64,000 nucleotides of DNA from Eriocheir sinensis. Its lineage: Eukaryota; Arthropoda; Malacostraca; Decapoda; Varunidae. Below, piece after piece: positions 45,991-57,687 of the stretch. The translations under genes and the position numbers were made by a program. Below the pieces are notes generated by a model. That model was not told the DNA's origin and ran no database searches. It saw only the letters and a program-made list of their open reading frames with translations. The number at the start of each line of letters is the position of its first letter. The first letter of the stretch is position 1. The stretch is taken from contig NC_066515.1 of NCBI RefSeq assembly GCF_024679095.1, positions 24,439,387 through 24,503,386 of the forward strand, given 5' to 3'.

Positions 45991-46375
45991 GCAGGTAAGG
46001 GGGGATGGCGGGAGAGAGAGTGAGGGAGAGAAAGGAGGCAACGGGGTAGGTAGGGAGGGGAAAGGTAAAAGAGGGAGGGTGGGTAGGAACAAGGAGAGGG
46101 AGGGAAGGGAGGTAAAGGAAGGGAAGGAGGTTATGAAGGGAGTGAGAGAGGGAGAGAAGGGATTGAGGAAAAAGGTGAGGGAGGGAGTGGTTTGTGTTTG
46201 TGTGGTAAAGAGAGGGAGAAGGGAGAGAGAGAGGGAGAGAAGAAAAATCATATAGCAAGGGAGGGAATAAGTAATGGAGGGAAGAAGGGAGGAAGGGAGA
46301 GGAGAGAAGAAAAATCGCATCCAGAGGGAGGGAATAAGTGAGGTAGGAAGGAAGGAAGGTGGGGGAAGAGAGGGA
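45991..46375. other. purine-rich domain
   Basis: GGGAGG/GAGAGA-rich; leads into the dimeric array. Confidence 0.6.
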
Positions 46376-46880
46376 GAGAAAGAGAAGAAAAATCGTATTC
46401 CAAGGGAGGGAAGATAGGGAGGAAGGGAGAGAAGGAGAGAAGAAAATTCGTATACCACGGGAGGAAAGGAAGGGAGGAAGAGAGAGGGAGAAGAAAAATC
46501 GTATACCAAAGGAGGGAAGGTAGGGAGGAAGGAAGAAGGGAGGAAGAGAGAGAAGAGAGAAGAAAATTCGTATACCAGGGGAGGGAAGGAAGGGAGGAAG
46601 AGAGAGGGAGAGGAAAAATCGTATACCAAAGGAGGGAAGGTAGGGAGGAAGGAAGAAGGGAGGAAGAGAGAGAAGAGAGAAGAAAATTCGTATACCAAGG
46701 GAGGGAAGGAAGAGAGGAAGAGAGAGGGAGAGGAAAAATCGTATACCAAAGGAGGGAAGGAGGGAGGAAGGGAGAGAAGGAGAGAAGAAAATCCGTATAC
46801 CAAGGGAGGGAAGGAAGGGAGGAAGAGAGAGGGAGAGAAAAAGTCGTATATCAAGGGAGGGAATAAGTGAGGGAGGTAAG
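46376..46880. repeat. 120 bp dimeric minisatellite (51+69 bp)
   Basis: CGTATAC (or variant) lies at 46449, 46500, 46569, 46620, 46689, 46740, 46794 and 46845. Spacings alternate 51, 69, 51, 69, 51, 54, 51, so a short and a long monomer form a 120 bp higher-order unit. Each marker is preceded by GAAGAAAAATC or GAAGAAAATTC and followed by CCAAGGGAGGGAAGG. A 294-codon minus-strand frame (VYDFSSPSLFLPS-type repeats) stays open because of the composition and repeat length. Confidence 0.93.
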
Positions 46881-47000
46881 GAGGGAAGGTTTCTCTAATT
46901 TCTCTCCCTGCCTTATAATCTGCCGTCCTCTTATCCCTCCCTCTCCATCACGGGCCGACAGGTGTGCTATTCCCAGGTAGAATTGCGTTTTACTGGTGAT

Positions 47001-47002
<2 letters not shown>
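46881..47002. other. mixed spacer
   Basis: C/T-rich then balanced; no gene seen. Confidence 0.4.
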
Positions 47003-47036
<34 letters not shown>

Positions 47037-47120
47037 CTACCTCTCTCGCTCTCGCTCTCTCACTTTGGATTATTTCTTCATCTCACGTTAAAATCTCCAA
47101 AGTTTAATATTTATCTCTCT

Positions 47121-47162
<42 letters not shown>
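47003..47162. repeat. (CT)n, (CTCG)n variants and (CA)18
   Basis: CT 47003-47033 with CTCGCT variants to 47060; CA 47124-47162. Confidence 0.93.
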
Positions 47163-47163
<1 letters not shown>

Positions 47164-47469
47164 AACCCCCCCCTCTTCCCCCCCACAAACCTCTCCATCC
47201 CCTATAATTCCTTTCCTTTATATTCCGTACAAGTGACTCGGAAGATTATAGACTCTTGGAAACCACTAATCATGGGCTCCAGCGGCCGGTAAATCCCTTC
47301 TTCTGGATCCCTTGTTTCCTCGGAGTCAAATGGCGCTCATTGGGATTTATAGGGGGCGGGAGGGTCTTAATTTGAGGGTCCCGGGTGTCAGGGGTTGTGA
47401 TTTGGTTGCGAGTGGGCAGGAAGGAGGGAAGGAAGGAGGTGAGGGATGTCTGAGTTGGGGGATGATCTG
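47163..47469. other. complex spacer
   Basis: Balanced non-repetitive sequence (47215-47420) with GGCTCCAGCGGCCGG. No recognisable protein. Confidence 0.4.
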
Positions 47470-47760
47470 CATGCGTTTGGAAGTGTTTTAGATTTGAGTT
47501 TTGTTTTGTTGTTTTTGTTTTGTTTTTGTTGCAGTTGTTTGAGGTTGCTTGCGGGGTATGTGGGATAGTTTTTTCTTGCTTATATTTTCTTTATTAGTCT
47601 GGTTGTTATTATTATTATTAGTTGTTGTTGTTGTTTTTGTTGTTGTTGTTGTTGTAGCAGTTGTAGTAGTGGTTGCTGTCGTTGCTTAAGCTTTTTTTTT
47701 TTTTTTTTTTTTTGTTTTTTTTTGTTTTTTTTCATCATCCTAATCTTGATATTGTTCTAC
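47470..47760. repeat. (TTG)n/(TTTTG)n and T-rich DNA
   Basis: TTG and TTTTG units at 47500-47535 and 47615-47660, then T19 at 47695-47713. Confidence 0.8.
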
Positions 47761-47859
47761 TTCTTGTTTTACTTGTTCTATTTCTTCTTGTTCTTGTTCT
47801 TTTTCTACATCTTCATACAAATCTTCTTCATTATCATCATTATCCTTATCATCTTTCTC

Positions 47860-48140
47860 CTCCACATCTTAATCTTTCTCCTTCCCCTTCCATCTCTCAC
47901 TGCACGCTGGCTTCCCTTCATCCAGTATAAAGGAGAACACTAAAAGAAACACAATCTTGGCACACACACACACACACACACACACACATCTTTCTCCTCC
48001 TCCTCCTTCTCCTCCTCATCTTTCTTCTTTCCCCCTTCCATCTCTCAATGCACACTGGCTTCCCTTCATCCAGTGTAAAGGAGAACAACAAGGGGAACAC
48101 AATCTTGACACACACTCACACACTCACACACACACACACC
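47860..48140. repeat. ~148 bp duplication with (CA)n
   Basis: TTCCATCTCTCA followed by CTGGCTTCCCTTCATCCAGT occurs near 47889 and 48036. Both copies run through AAAGGAGAAC, ACACAATCTTG and a CA tract (47960-47988 and 48109-48139). Confidence 0.88.
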
Positions 48141-49100
<960 letters not shown>

Positions 49101-49113
49101 TCTTCTTCTTCTT

Positions 49114-49143
<30 letters not shown>
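49101..49143. repeat. (TTC)14 microsatellite
   Basis: Perfect TTC triplets followed by ATT/ATC imperfect triplets to 49240. Confidence 0.93.
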
Positions 49144-49144
<1 letters not shown>

Positions 49145-49460
49145 ATATTACTCCAACTATTGTTATTATTATCATCATCATTATTACCCCGATCACTATT
49201 ATTCCTCCTATTATCATTATTACTCCTATTATTCTATCATTATCATGTCTTCCTCCTCTCCACGATTTTCTCCTCCAGTCTTAATACTGTTTTTCGTCGC
49301 GTCGGTCACCCGTCCGCTGAGTGTCTCCTTAATATTCCCTAATGGACCCGTGCAAGGCTTTATCTCGCACCTGTCCGCCGCGCCCTTATTAAGTCGAGGG
49401 GCGCCAGAAGGGGTCGGGGTGGAGGGGGTCGTCCGTCTCGTGTGTACAGGTGAGGGTGAG
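49144..49460. other. mixed spacer with a GC-richer island
   Basis: 49280-49440 is balanced and CpG-containing. No recognisable protein. Confidence 0.4.
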
Positions 49461-50300
49461 ATGGGGTGGGTTTGGGTTCCCTTGCTGTGGGTATGGGTTT
49501 GGGTTCCCTGTCTGTGGGTTCACGGGGTTTGTGTTCTTTGGTCAGTGGGTTTGGTGGGTTTGTGTTCTCTGTTTAGTGGGTTTAAGCGGTTTGTGCTTTA
49601 AGTCAGTGGGTTTAGTGGGGTTTTCTCTTCCCTTTCTGTGGGTTTAATGGTGTTTTCTGTTCTCTATCTGTGGGTTTAGTGGGGTTTTCTCTTCCCTTTC
49701 TGTGGGTTTAGTGGGGTTTTCTCTTCCCTTTCTGTGGGTTTAATGGTGTTTTCTCTTCCCTTTCTGTGGATTTAGTGGGGTTTTCTCTTCCCTTTCTGTG
49801 GGTTTAATGGTGTTTTCTGTTCTCTATCTGTGGGTTTAGTGGGGTTTTCTCTTCCCTTTCCGTGGGTTTAATGGTGTTTTCTGTTCTCTATCTGTGGGTT
49901 TAGTGGGGTTTTCTCTTCCCTTTCCGTGGGTTTAATGGTGTTTTCTGTTCTCTATCTGTGGGTTTAGTGGGGTTTTCTCTTCCCTTTCTGTGGGTTTAAT
50001 TGTGTTTTCTGTTCTCTATCTGTGGATTTAGTGGGGTTTTCTCTTCCCTTTCTGTGGGTTTAGTGTTTTTTTTCTGTTCCCTTTCTGTGGGTTTAATGAC
50101 GTTTTCTGTTTTCTTTCTGTGGGTTTAATGGTGTTTTCTCTTCCCTTTCTGTGGGTTTAGTGGGGTTTTCTCTTCCCTTTCTGTGGGTTTAGTGTTTTTT
50201 TTCTGTTCCCTTTCTGTGGGGTTAATGACGTTTTCTGTTTTCTTTCTGTTGGTTTTATGGTGTTTTCTCTTCTCTTTCTGTTGGTTTAAGTGGGTTGTGT
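49461..50300. repeat. 31 bp minisatellite with ~62 bp dimeric unit
   Basis: The monomer is TGTGGGTTTAxTGGxGTTTTCT plus a TTCCCTTTC or GTTCTCTATC end. In the centre (49640-50030) two forms alternate: one with TTTAGTGGGGTTTTCTCTTC, one with TTTAATGGTGTTTTCTGTTC. About two dozen monomers in all. Edges are diverged. Gly/Phe/Val-rich frames are repeat translations. Confidence 0.92.
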
Positions 50301-50590
50301 TCTTATTCAGTGGGTGTAGTGGGTTTGTGTGTTCTCTCAGTTACCATTTTATTAGTGGGTTTGGGTTTTATTTCAGTGGGCTCGTGATTATTTCAGTGGG
50401 TTCATTTGCTTTTTGTTTTTTCAATGGGTTTATTTTCTGTCCATGGGGTTCATTGGTTTATATTATTTTTTCAGTGGCTCGTGGGCTCTAGAGGGAGAGT
50501 CTTGCTGGTAGTCATAATTTCCTTGTTATTTTTTTATTTTTTTATGAATAGATTTCGCTTTCACAGAACGCTAACGATTTATATTTATTT

Positions 50591-50591
<1 letters not shown>
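50301..50591. other. T/G-rich spacer
   Basis: Diverged TTTCAGTGGG words continue the preceding array to about 50480; then mixed. No gene seen. Confidence 0.5.

Positions 50592-50647
<56 letters not shown>
50592..50647. repeat. (GT)28 microsatellite
   Basis: Perfect GT run. Confidence 0.97.
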
Positions 50648-50649
<2 letters not shown>

Positions 50650-50759
50650 TTGTAGTGATGATGAGAACAAATTAAAGCTAGAACTAAAAGAAATATAGTC
50701 TCTTTCTCTCTCCATATTTTTTTAATTCGAATCAGTTGAATTAGTAGACTCTTTAGACC

Positions 50760-51960
50760 AGTATTAAATGTATTACGAACTTGGCCTCAGGATGGTTTAT
50801 AGTTCCTGTGTGCGTGCTGGGCGTGGTCATGACGGAGACAGGTAGCTTGAGACCTTTAGAATATATATGTTTTTCCTTTTATATATATCTGAGTGGGCTG
50901 CTTTTATTCAGCACACTATTAAATGTATTACTGGCCCGGGGGAGATATATTTGTCATCTGTGTCTTGGGTGTGGTCATGATGGAGACAATTGACTTTTAG
51001 GACGTTTAAAAATTCCTAGTTTAGTTTTACGAATTTATTAAAAGGTATTAGCACAGTATTAAGTGTATTATTGGCCCGGAGGAGATATATTTGTCATCTG
51101 TGCCTTGGGTGTGGTCAGAATGGAGACAATTGACTTTTAGGACGTTTAAAAATTCCTAGTTTAGTTTTACGAATTTATTAAAAGGTATTATCACAGTATT
51201 AAGTGTATTATTGGCCCGGAGGAGATATATATTTGTCAACTGTGCCTTGGGTGTGGTCAGAATGGAGACAATTGACTTTTAGGACGTTTAAAAATTCCTA
51301 GTTTAGTTTTACGAATTTATTAAAAAGGTATCACTTCAGTATTAAATGTATTACCGATCTGGAGGATATACATTTGTTAACTCTGCTTTGGGTGTGGTCA
51401 ATAAAGAGACAATTGACTTTTAGAGCCTATGAAAATATCTAGTTTTCTTTTACAAATTTATTAAAAAGTATCACCAAGGTATTAAATGTATCACTTGTTA
51501 ACTCTGCTTTGGGTGTGGTCATGATGGAGACAATTGAATTTTAGAACGTTTAAAAATTCATCACTTTCGTTAACTTATATCTAAAAATAATTCTCGCGAC
51601 AATATTCAATCTATTAAGAGCTAGAAGTGTTACCATTCCTCGGGCGTGTTGAGTGTGGTCAGGATGGAAACAATTGAATTTTAGAACTTTCAAAACTTCC
51701 TCACTTTCGTTAATTTCTATCTAAAAATAATTCTCGCGACAATATTCAATCTATGAAGAGCTAGAAGCGTTACCATTCCTCGGGCGTGTTGAGTGTGGTC
51801 AGGATGGAAACAATTGAATTTTAGAACTTTCAAAACTTCCTCACTTTCGTTAATTTCTATCTAAAAATAATTCACGCGACAATATTCAATCTATGAAGAG
51901 CTAGAAGCGTTAGGATTCCTCGGGCGTGTGTTGGGTGTGGTCAGCGCAGACAGGTGAGAC
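50760..51960. repeat. 140 bp tandem array, 9 copies
   Basis: The marker GGGTGTGGTCA (or GAGTGTGGTC, GGGCGTGGTCA) lies at 50819, 50967, 51107, 51249, 51390, 51511, 51651, 51791 and 51933 (spacings 148, 140, 142, 141, 121, 140, 140, 142). Units contain GGAGACAATTGACTTTTAG, a TTTAAAAATTCCTAGTTTAG or TTCCTCACTTTCGTTAA block, and ACAGTATTAAGTGTATTA or AATATTCAATCTAT. Neighbouring units are most alike, so left and right halves form two subfamilies. Confidence 0.94.
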
Positions 51961-52140
51961 TGGGACCTTTAACAGCCAGCCTTGTGCATCTCCTTGGCGT
52001 CGACAGGTAACCCGCCTCCGTATCTTGAGTGAGAGTAATGGTGTTTGTCTCCTTCCTCAGGTATGTCCGCCGCCACCTGCTGTGACACCCGCCATTAACA
52101 GGTAGGCTTGCTTCACCTTTGAGTCTGATGGTGTTCTTAT
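51961..52140. other. complex spacer
   Basis: Holds four CAGGTA/CAGGTG words in about 160 bp. No gene seen. Confidence 0.4.
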
Positions 52141-53760
52141 TTATTTTTCAATGATTATTTTTTTTCCCTCTGTTGTGGACTTGCATTTTACATCATTGTC
52201 CTGTTTTTGTCTACCTTTATCATACTTATTTTTTTCCTCTTTGGTGCATTTATCTCATTTCTCTTTTAATTTCTTTGTTAAGGACTTTCATTTTACCTTT
52301 GTCCAGTTATTTCTGTCTTCCCAAATCTTTGTCATACCTTCGTCTTTCATCCTTCATCCGTTTTTCCTTCTTTTCCTCTCATTCCCATCCTTCTTTCCCT
52401 TCTCTCCTCGCTTCCTTCTTTACATCCTTCCACTAATTCTTCCTTCCTTTCCTCCTTCCCTTCATGAACTAGATCCTGCTGTCTTAATCCACTCTCTTCC
52501 TTCCTTCTTTCCTCCTCTCTCCTTCTTCCTCCTCTCTTCACTCTATCTCCTCTCTCCGTTTCTCCCTCCCTCCAACTTCCTTCCCTTCATGAACTCGATC
52601 CAGGTGTCTTGATCCACTCTTTTCCTTCCTTCTTTTCTCCTCTCTCCTTCTTCCTCCTCTCTTCACTCTATCTCCTCTCTCCCTCTCCCTTCTTCCCTCC
52701 AGCTTCCTTCCCTTCATGAGCTAGATACAGGTGTCTTGATCCACTATCCCACTATCTCCTTTCCCTTCTCTTCTCTTTCCATCTCTCCGCCCTTCACTCC
52801 AGCCTCTCCTTCCCTTCTCCCTCCCTGCCTGAACTGGATACTCCTCTGTTGATCTTATTCCCCTGTGCACCTTTTGACATGTGCTCCATCTCCACTGTGT
52901 ACACAACCTTACGTGTACACAGGGAGGGGGGGCGGCCGTCCTATTCTCTGCGTCCAGGTGAGGCCAGGTGACCCTTCCCAAAGCCTTACCTCGCTCCTGC
53001 CTCCTGCCTCTTACTTTTCCTTTTCTTTCTACTTCCTTACTTTATTCACTTATCTCTGTTACTCCAGTCTTACTTATTTACTCTTTCCTCTTTTCCTGTC
53101 TTCCTCGTCCATTTTCTTTCCTCCTCATTCTTCCTTACCTCCCTTCCTCCCATTTTCCTCTTCTTTCTTCCCTTCCTCCTTCTTTCCTTTCTTCTTCGTC
53201 CGTTCCTCTCCTCCTCATCCTTCCTTTCATTTCCCTTTTCTTCCTTAATTCCTTCCAATTCTCTCCCTCCTTTTTTTTATCAACCTTATTTCCAGCTTTT
53301 TCATTCTTCTCCTTTTTCTTCCTTTCTCTATCTTCCCTTTCCTTTCTCTTCTCTCTTTAACCCTTTCCATTCTTCTTCTCTTCCTCTCCGTTCCATCCTT
53401 TTTATCTTCCTTCCATTCCTTCCTCCCTTTCTTCTCCTCCTCTCTGTCACATCCTTATTTATCCCTCCTCTCTCTTCTCCCTGTCATTCTTTCTTGTTTT
53501 CCTTCTCCTTCCTTCTATTCACTCGTCTCTATATTAAGTTTCTCTCCTCCTTTGTCGCTTCTGTTTATCATTTTATCATATTACCTCCCTTTCTTCTCTT
53601 CTCCCTCCTTCGTCTCTTCTCCCATCTCCATAGACATCCATCTATTGTTCTCCTTCTGCTTTATTGCTCTCCGCCTCACTCCATTCCTTTCTTATATATG
53701 CCTCCTCCTCCTCCTCCTCTCTCCCTTCTCCTCCTCCCTCGCCTCCTCCTCCCCTCCTCA
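52141..53760. other. pyrimidine-rich domain
   Basis: C/T-rich except for a balanced patch at 52850-52995 (CCTTACGTGTACACAGG). Frames are compositional. Confidence 0.65.
52450..52840. repeat. ~126 bp pyrimidine repeat, 3 copies plus a remnant
   Basis: TTCATGAACT-GATCC (or variant) at 52461, 52586 and 52713 (spacings 125 and 127), each followed by GTCTTxATCCACT. A diverged fourth lies near 52830 (CTGAACTGGATACTCC). Confidence 0.88.
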
Positions 53761-54051
53761 TTATGGAAGTGGAAGGTGAAGGATACACAGAGAGGAAGGC
53801 GAAATGGATACCGGCTTAATGGCTTGGTAAGAGGTTTGTGGAGGAGGAGGAGGAGGTGGAGGTGGAGGAGGAGGAGGAGGAGGAGAATGGAAAGAACTGA
53901 GAAAAAAAGAGTTGAAGAATAGGAAGAGATGGAGACGGAGGAAGAGGGAAGAGAAGAAAGAGGAGGGGGAGGATCAAATGGAAGAGGAGGAGGGGAGAAG
54001 GAAGAGGAAAAAAAGGAAAAAAATGAGAAAAGGAATTGGAAGTTAAGGAAA
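53761..54051. other. purine-rich stretch with (GGA)n
   Basis: GGA/GGT triplets at 53839-53886; A/G-rich to 54050. Frames are compositional. Confidence 0.65.
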
Positions 54052-54116
54052 AGGAGGAGGAGGAGGAGGAGGAGGAGGAGGAGGAGGAGGAGGAGGAGGA
54101 GGAGGAGGAGGAGGAG

Positions 54117-54157
<41 letters not shown>

Positions 54158-54235
54158 ATCAGAAGAAACACGAGAGGAAAAATAAATATGAGAAAACAAA
54201 CTTAATATCTCGTGCTTGTCTTTGCGTATCTTTTA

Positions 54236-54303
<68 letters not shown>
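54052..54303. repeat. (GGA)23-(GA)17 ... (CT)32
   Basis: GGA 54052-54121 runs directly into GA 54121-54154. After an 85 bp spacer comes CT 54240-54303, complementary to the GA arm. Confidence 0.96.
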
Positions 54304-54307
<4 letters not shown>

Positions 54308-54452
54308 AACAGACAGGTGCAAATGTAACCTTTATTGACCTTCACTTCACGAGATATTGAAAAAGAGGAGAAAGAGGAAGAGAAAATAAGAGAAAGAGGA
54401 AGAAGAGGAGGAAGAGAAGAGGAAGGAAAATGTTAGTTAGAAAGAATAGGAC

Positions 54453-54496
<44 letters not shown>

Positions 54497-54746
54497 GTCA
54501 TGTGGAGGAGAAAGGAACATAGACAGGTGGACAGGAGAAAGATGAAGAGACAGTGGAGTGTAGACAGAGGGGATGAGGAGGAGGAAAGAGGAGGAGGGAA
54601 AGAGGAAGTAAATTAATGGCAGAAAAAAAATTGTTGCTTATGCGTTTAAAAAGAAATTTCAATGCGTCAAATTTGCTGAAAAAATAATCCTTCTTATAAT
54701 TGTGAAGGTGAATCAGCTAAAATTTGTAAGTAGTGGGCGTAACAGT

Positions 54747-54749
<3 letters not shown>
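54304..54749. other. purine-rich spacer with (GA)19
   Basis: GA 54457-54494 inside GAAGAGG-rich DNA; AT-rich after 54610. No gene seen. Confidence 0.55.

Positions 54750-54789
<40 letters not shown>
54750..54789. repeat. (CT)20 microsatellite
   Basis: Perfect CT run. Confidence 0.95.
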
Positions 54790-54790
<1 letters not shown>

Positions 54791-55480
54791 ATACCCAAAT
54801 ACCCAGTCATCAAAGGATTACCAAGATTGGCGATTGGACATTCAGCAAATCCGCCGCGAAAGAGGATTTTTCGCCTTGTAATCCCGTTGTTTATGTTGTG
54901 TTGGGAGTCTTCCACGACGGAGTGATTCGGCGTTTTGGGAAAAATGCAACGATTCTTATTTATGCGAAGACAGGATTAAGTCTAAGTCCATAAGTAGCTT
55001 GAATGGGCATGGCTGGCTGCGTGTGTGTGTATGTATGTGTGTGTGTGTCTGGCGGAGTGCTGGGATATCGTTCTGTGTCTTGGGTTCACATGTTTTGGAT
55101 AGTTATTCGGGTTTACGTGGATAAGCGAGATTCTTAGTGGGTGTAAAAGTAGTAAAAATTTTGTATGCTGGTTCGTGTAGATGTAGTCTCGTGTTGATGT
55201 ACTGAATCTAACTCCTTCAATGCTCTAGTTTCATCTACCCACTTGGTCCTCTATCTCAGGGGTTTGTGCTAGAGGGGTTCGGGTTTTCATCCTTTTCTTG
55301 TCCGGACCCCGTGTGTGTGGGCGTGGGTGGCGCCAGGTGAGGGCGGCGGTGGGCAGGGAAGGCAGGTAAACAGGTATCCAGACAAGTGGTTCCAATCTCC
55401 CCTCATTATTGTCAGATCCTCTTTGTTGTGAGAGGCGACGAGGGAGAAGGAGGAGGATCGAAATAAAAAAACAGTTAAAA
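54790..55480. other. complex non-repetitive stretch
   Basis: About 690 bp of balanced sequence with a short GT patch at 55020-55050. Frames on both strands (for example + to 54993 and - 55231-55653) show no recognisable domain. Confidence 0.4.
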
Positions 55481-56275
55481 ATAGAAGATACGGATACTGA
55501 TTTATTGCTAGGCGTTTGGATAGCTAAATAAATAGATGGATAGATAGTGTAAATCATTGGCAGATCGATAAATAGAGAGACGTGGATGGTAGTCGAAAAT
55601 TGGCGTATACTAAATGAAAAAGAAAAGTGAACAAAGAGCAGAAAAAAAATCAATTCAACACAGGAAGATACACTAGATTATTGTTAAGCATATTGATAAG
55701 TAAATTGATAGATCGGTGGATAGTTTAAATGATTGGGACGTAGATAGATAGATAGAAGTTTTTGGTAGTCGAAAATTGACTTACTAAATGAAAAAGAAAA
55801 CTGAACTGAGTAGGAAGAAAAAAAATCAATTCAACACAGGAAGATACACTAGATTATTGTTAAGCATATGGATAAGTAAATTGATAGATCGGTGGATAGT
55901 TTAAATGATTGGCACGTAGATAGATAGATGTTTTTGGTAGTCGAAAATTGGCGTTCTAAATGAAAAACTAAACAAAGAGAAGGAGAAAAATCAATTAAAC
56001 ACAGGAAGCTACACTGATTTATTGTAAGACATATGGATAGGTACATAGATAGATAGATAGATGGATAGTTTGGATAATTGGCTCATAGATGGCAGCGGGC
56101 TTTATTTTTCATTGTTTCCTTTTTTTTGCCCTTGAGCTGTTGCCTTTGCTGTAAAAAAAAATAAAAAAAATAAAAGTAGACAGACAGACGTGGATGATAG
56201 CCGAAAATTAACTTACGAAATGAAAAACAACACTGAACAAAGAGCAGAACCAAAAAAAAAAAAAGAAGAAAATCA
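55480..56275. repeat. ~174 bp tandem array, 4 copies, interrupted
   Basis: AG(T/C)CGAAAATT lies at 55591, 55767, 55939 and 56199 (spacings 176, 172, 260). Units include ATCAATTCAACACAGGAAG, ATTGTTAAGCATATxGATAAG and TAGATAGATAG. The 260 bp step is one unit plus an 88 bp SINE-like insert. Confidence 0.93.
56093..56176 (+). mobile_element. SINE-like repeat, copy E (3' part) inside the 174 bp array
   Basis: GGCAGCGGGCTTTATTTTTC, then TGCCCTTGAGCTGTTGCC, TTTGCTGTAAAAAAAAA and an A-rich tail. The interruption length of 88 bp follows from the host array spacing. Flanks are CATAGAT and GTAGACAG. Confidence 0.85.
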
Positions 56276-56586
56276 ATCGGACAACAAAATATCGGAAATA
56301 ACGTCAATTTTACGAGACACAGACACGAAATAATACGATAAACCAACCGACGCAGCGCCACAAAAACAACGCACCAGACACAATAAACGCCACAAGACGC
56401 CATAAAGAGAAAAATGAACGCGGACATAATTCATGCGAGCCATCAGGAGCCTTCAAATCCTTCGAACCTCGCCCCGACAGAAACAGTTTGGCCCCTTAAC
56501 GACGCCATGGGGGGGAGGAGTGGGGAGGGGAGGTCATGGGGCGTATAATGGATGACCCCTTGACCCTTTGGCACACCTGGAGGTCG
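56276..56586. other. mixed spacer
   Basis: A-rich to 56440, then GC-richer (CCATGGGGGGGAGGAG near 56506). No recognisable protein. Confidence 0.4.
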
Positions 56587-56932
56587 GGCGAGGTCACACA
56601 AAGGGCAGGTGTTGGGGATATAAACGTTCGGAGACGGAGATGTCGATGCTCTTTTGTTTTGTTTTTCGTGGGTTCAGGAGTTTATTGGATGTGGATTTTT
56701 GAGTTCTTTATTCTGTGGTACTGTTTTTGTTTTGTTGCTTTGATGCACTTTTTTTTGGCGAGGTCACACAAAGGGCAGGTGTTGGGGATATATATAAACG
56801 TTCGGAGAGGGAGATGTCGATGCTGTTTTGTTTTATATTCGTGGGTTTCAGGAGTTTATTGGAAGTGGATTTTTGAGTTCTTTATTCTGTGGTACTGTTT
56901 TTGTTTTGTTGTTTTGATGCATTTTCTTAACC
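56587..56932. repeat. 170 bp tandem duplication
   Basis: GGCGAGGTCACACAAAGGGC begins at 56587 and 56757, and both copies extend through GGAGATGTCGATGCT, GGATTTTTGAGTTCTTTATT and GTTTTGATGCA-type ends. Confidence 0.95.
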
Positions 56933-57324
56933 TGATGTCTTATTGTTTTTCGCATGTTTAGTATCTTGTTTTTATTTTTATTTGCTTAAGAATATGAATC
57001 ATTCCTTACTATATTTTTTTTACTAACTTTCTTTGGACGAATTTAAGAAAACGACTTTGCTTAAACGTTTGCCGGGGCTTATTTTTGATAGTTTTTGCAT
57101 ATATTTTTTCTTTGTTCCTCCTCCTCCTCCTCCTCCTGCCGCTCCTCTCTCAGTCTTTCTTCTTAAAATTGTTAGTCAAAGTAAGATTATCACTATATAT
57201 TTTTTCACCCAAGGAAGAATTTGATGGAAAAGAGAGAAAAAGAACGGAAATTTTTTTTTATACCAGATTATTATTGTTAAAGGTTGAAGTAGAATAATTG
57301 TAGGTGTATAGATAGGTTAGAATG

Positions 57325-57327
<3 letters not shown>
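56933..57327. other. AT-rich spacer with short (CCT)n
   Basis: CCT triplets at 57117-57137; the rest is AT-rich. No gene seen. Confidence 0.45.

Positions 57328-57385
<58 letters not shown>
57328..57385. repeat. (GA)29 microsatellite
   Basis: Perfect GA run. Confidence 0.97.
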
Positions 57386-57387
<2 letters not shown>

Positions 57388-57558
57388 GTGCTGTAAATTC
57401 TCTAACCCAGATAACGTAAAGTATTGCAGATAAACATCACATTTTAAGTGGACGTAAAATTTAAAACAAACGCAAATGTGAACGGGACAAATTTGGACGA
57501 AGTAACAAAAAAAAAAAAGAAGAAATCTAGAATATCAGGTAAAATATGTTTGTAGAAG

Positions 57559-57559
<1 letters not shown>

Positions 57560-57616
<57 letters not shown>

Positions 57617-57620
57617 GTTT

Positions 57621-57686
<66 letters not shown>
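57560..57686. repeat. (CT)26 ... (CA)29 compound
   Basis: CT 57560-57612, a short T-rich interruption, CA 57628-57686. Confidence 0.96.

Positions 57687-57687
<1 letters not shown>

Noticed and set aside
45970..46854. 294-codon minus-strand repeat protein
   Set aside because: Translation of the 51+69 bp minisatellite. Both unit lengths are multiples of 3, which preserves the frame. No signal peptide-domain organisation or start context supports a gene.
49560..50300. CRISPR-like array (regular ~31 bp units)
   Set aside because: There are no unique spacers; the units are contiguous diverged copies. The organism is eukaryotic and no cas genes are present.
54733..54993. 86-codon frame starting in a CT run
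   Set aside because: The N-terminal Ser-Leu repeat is microsatellite-derived and the remainder matches no known family.
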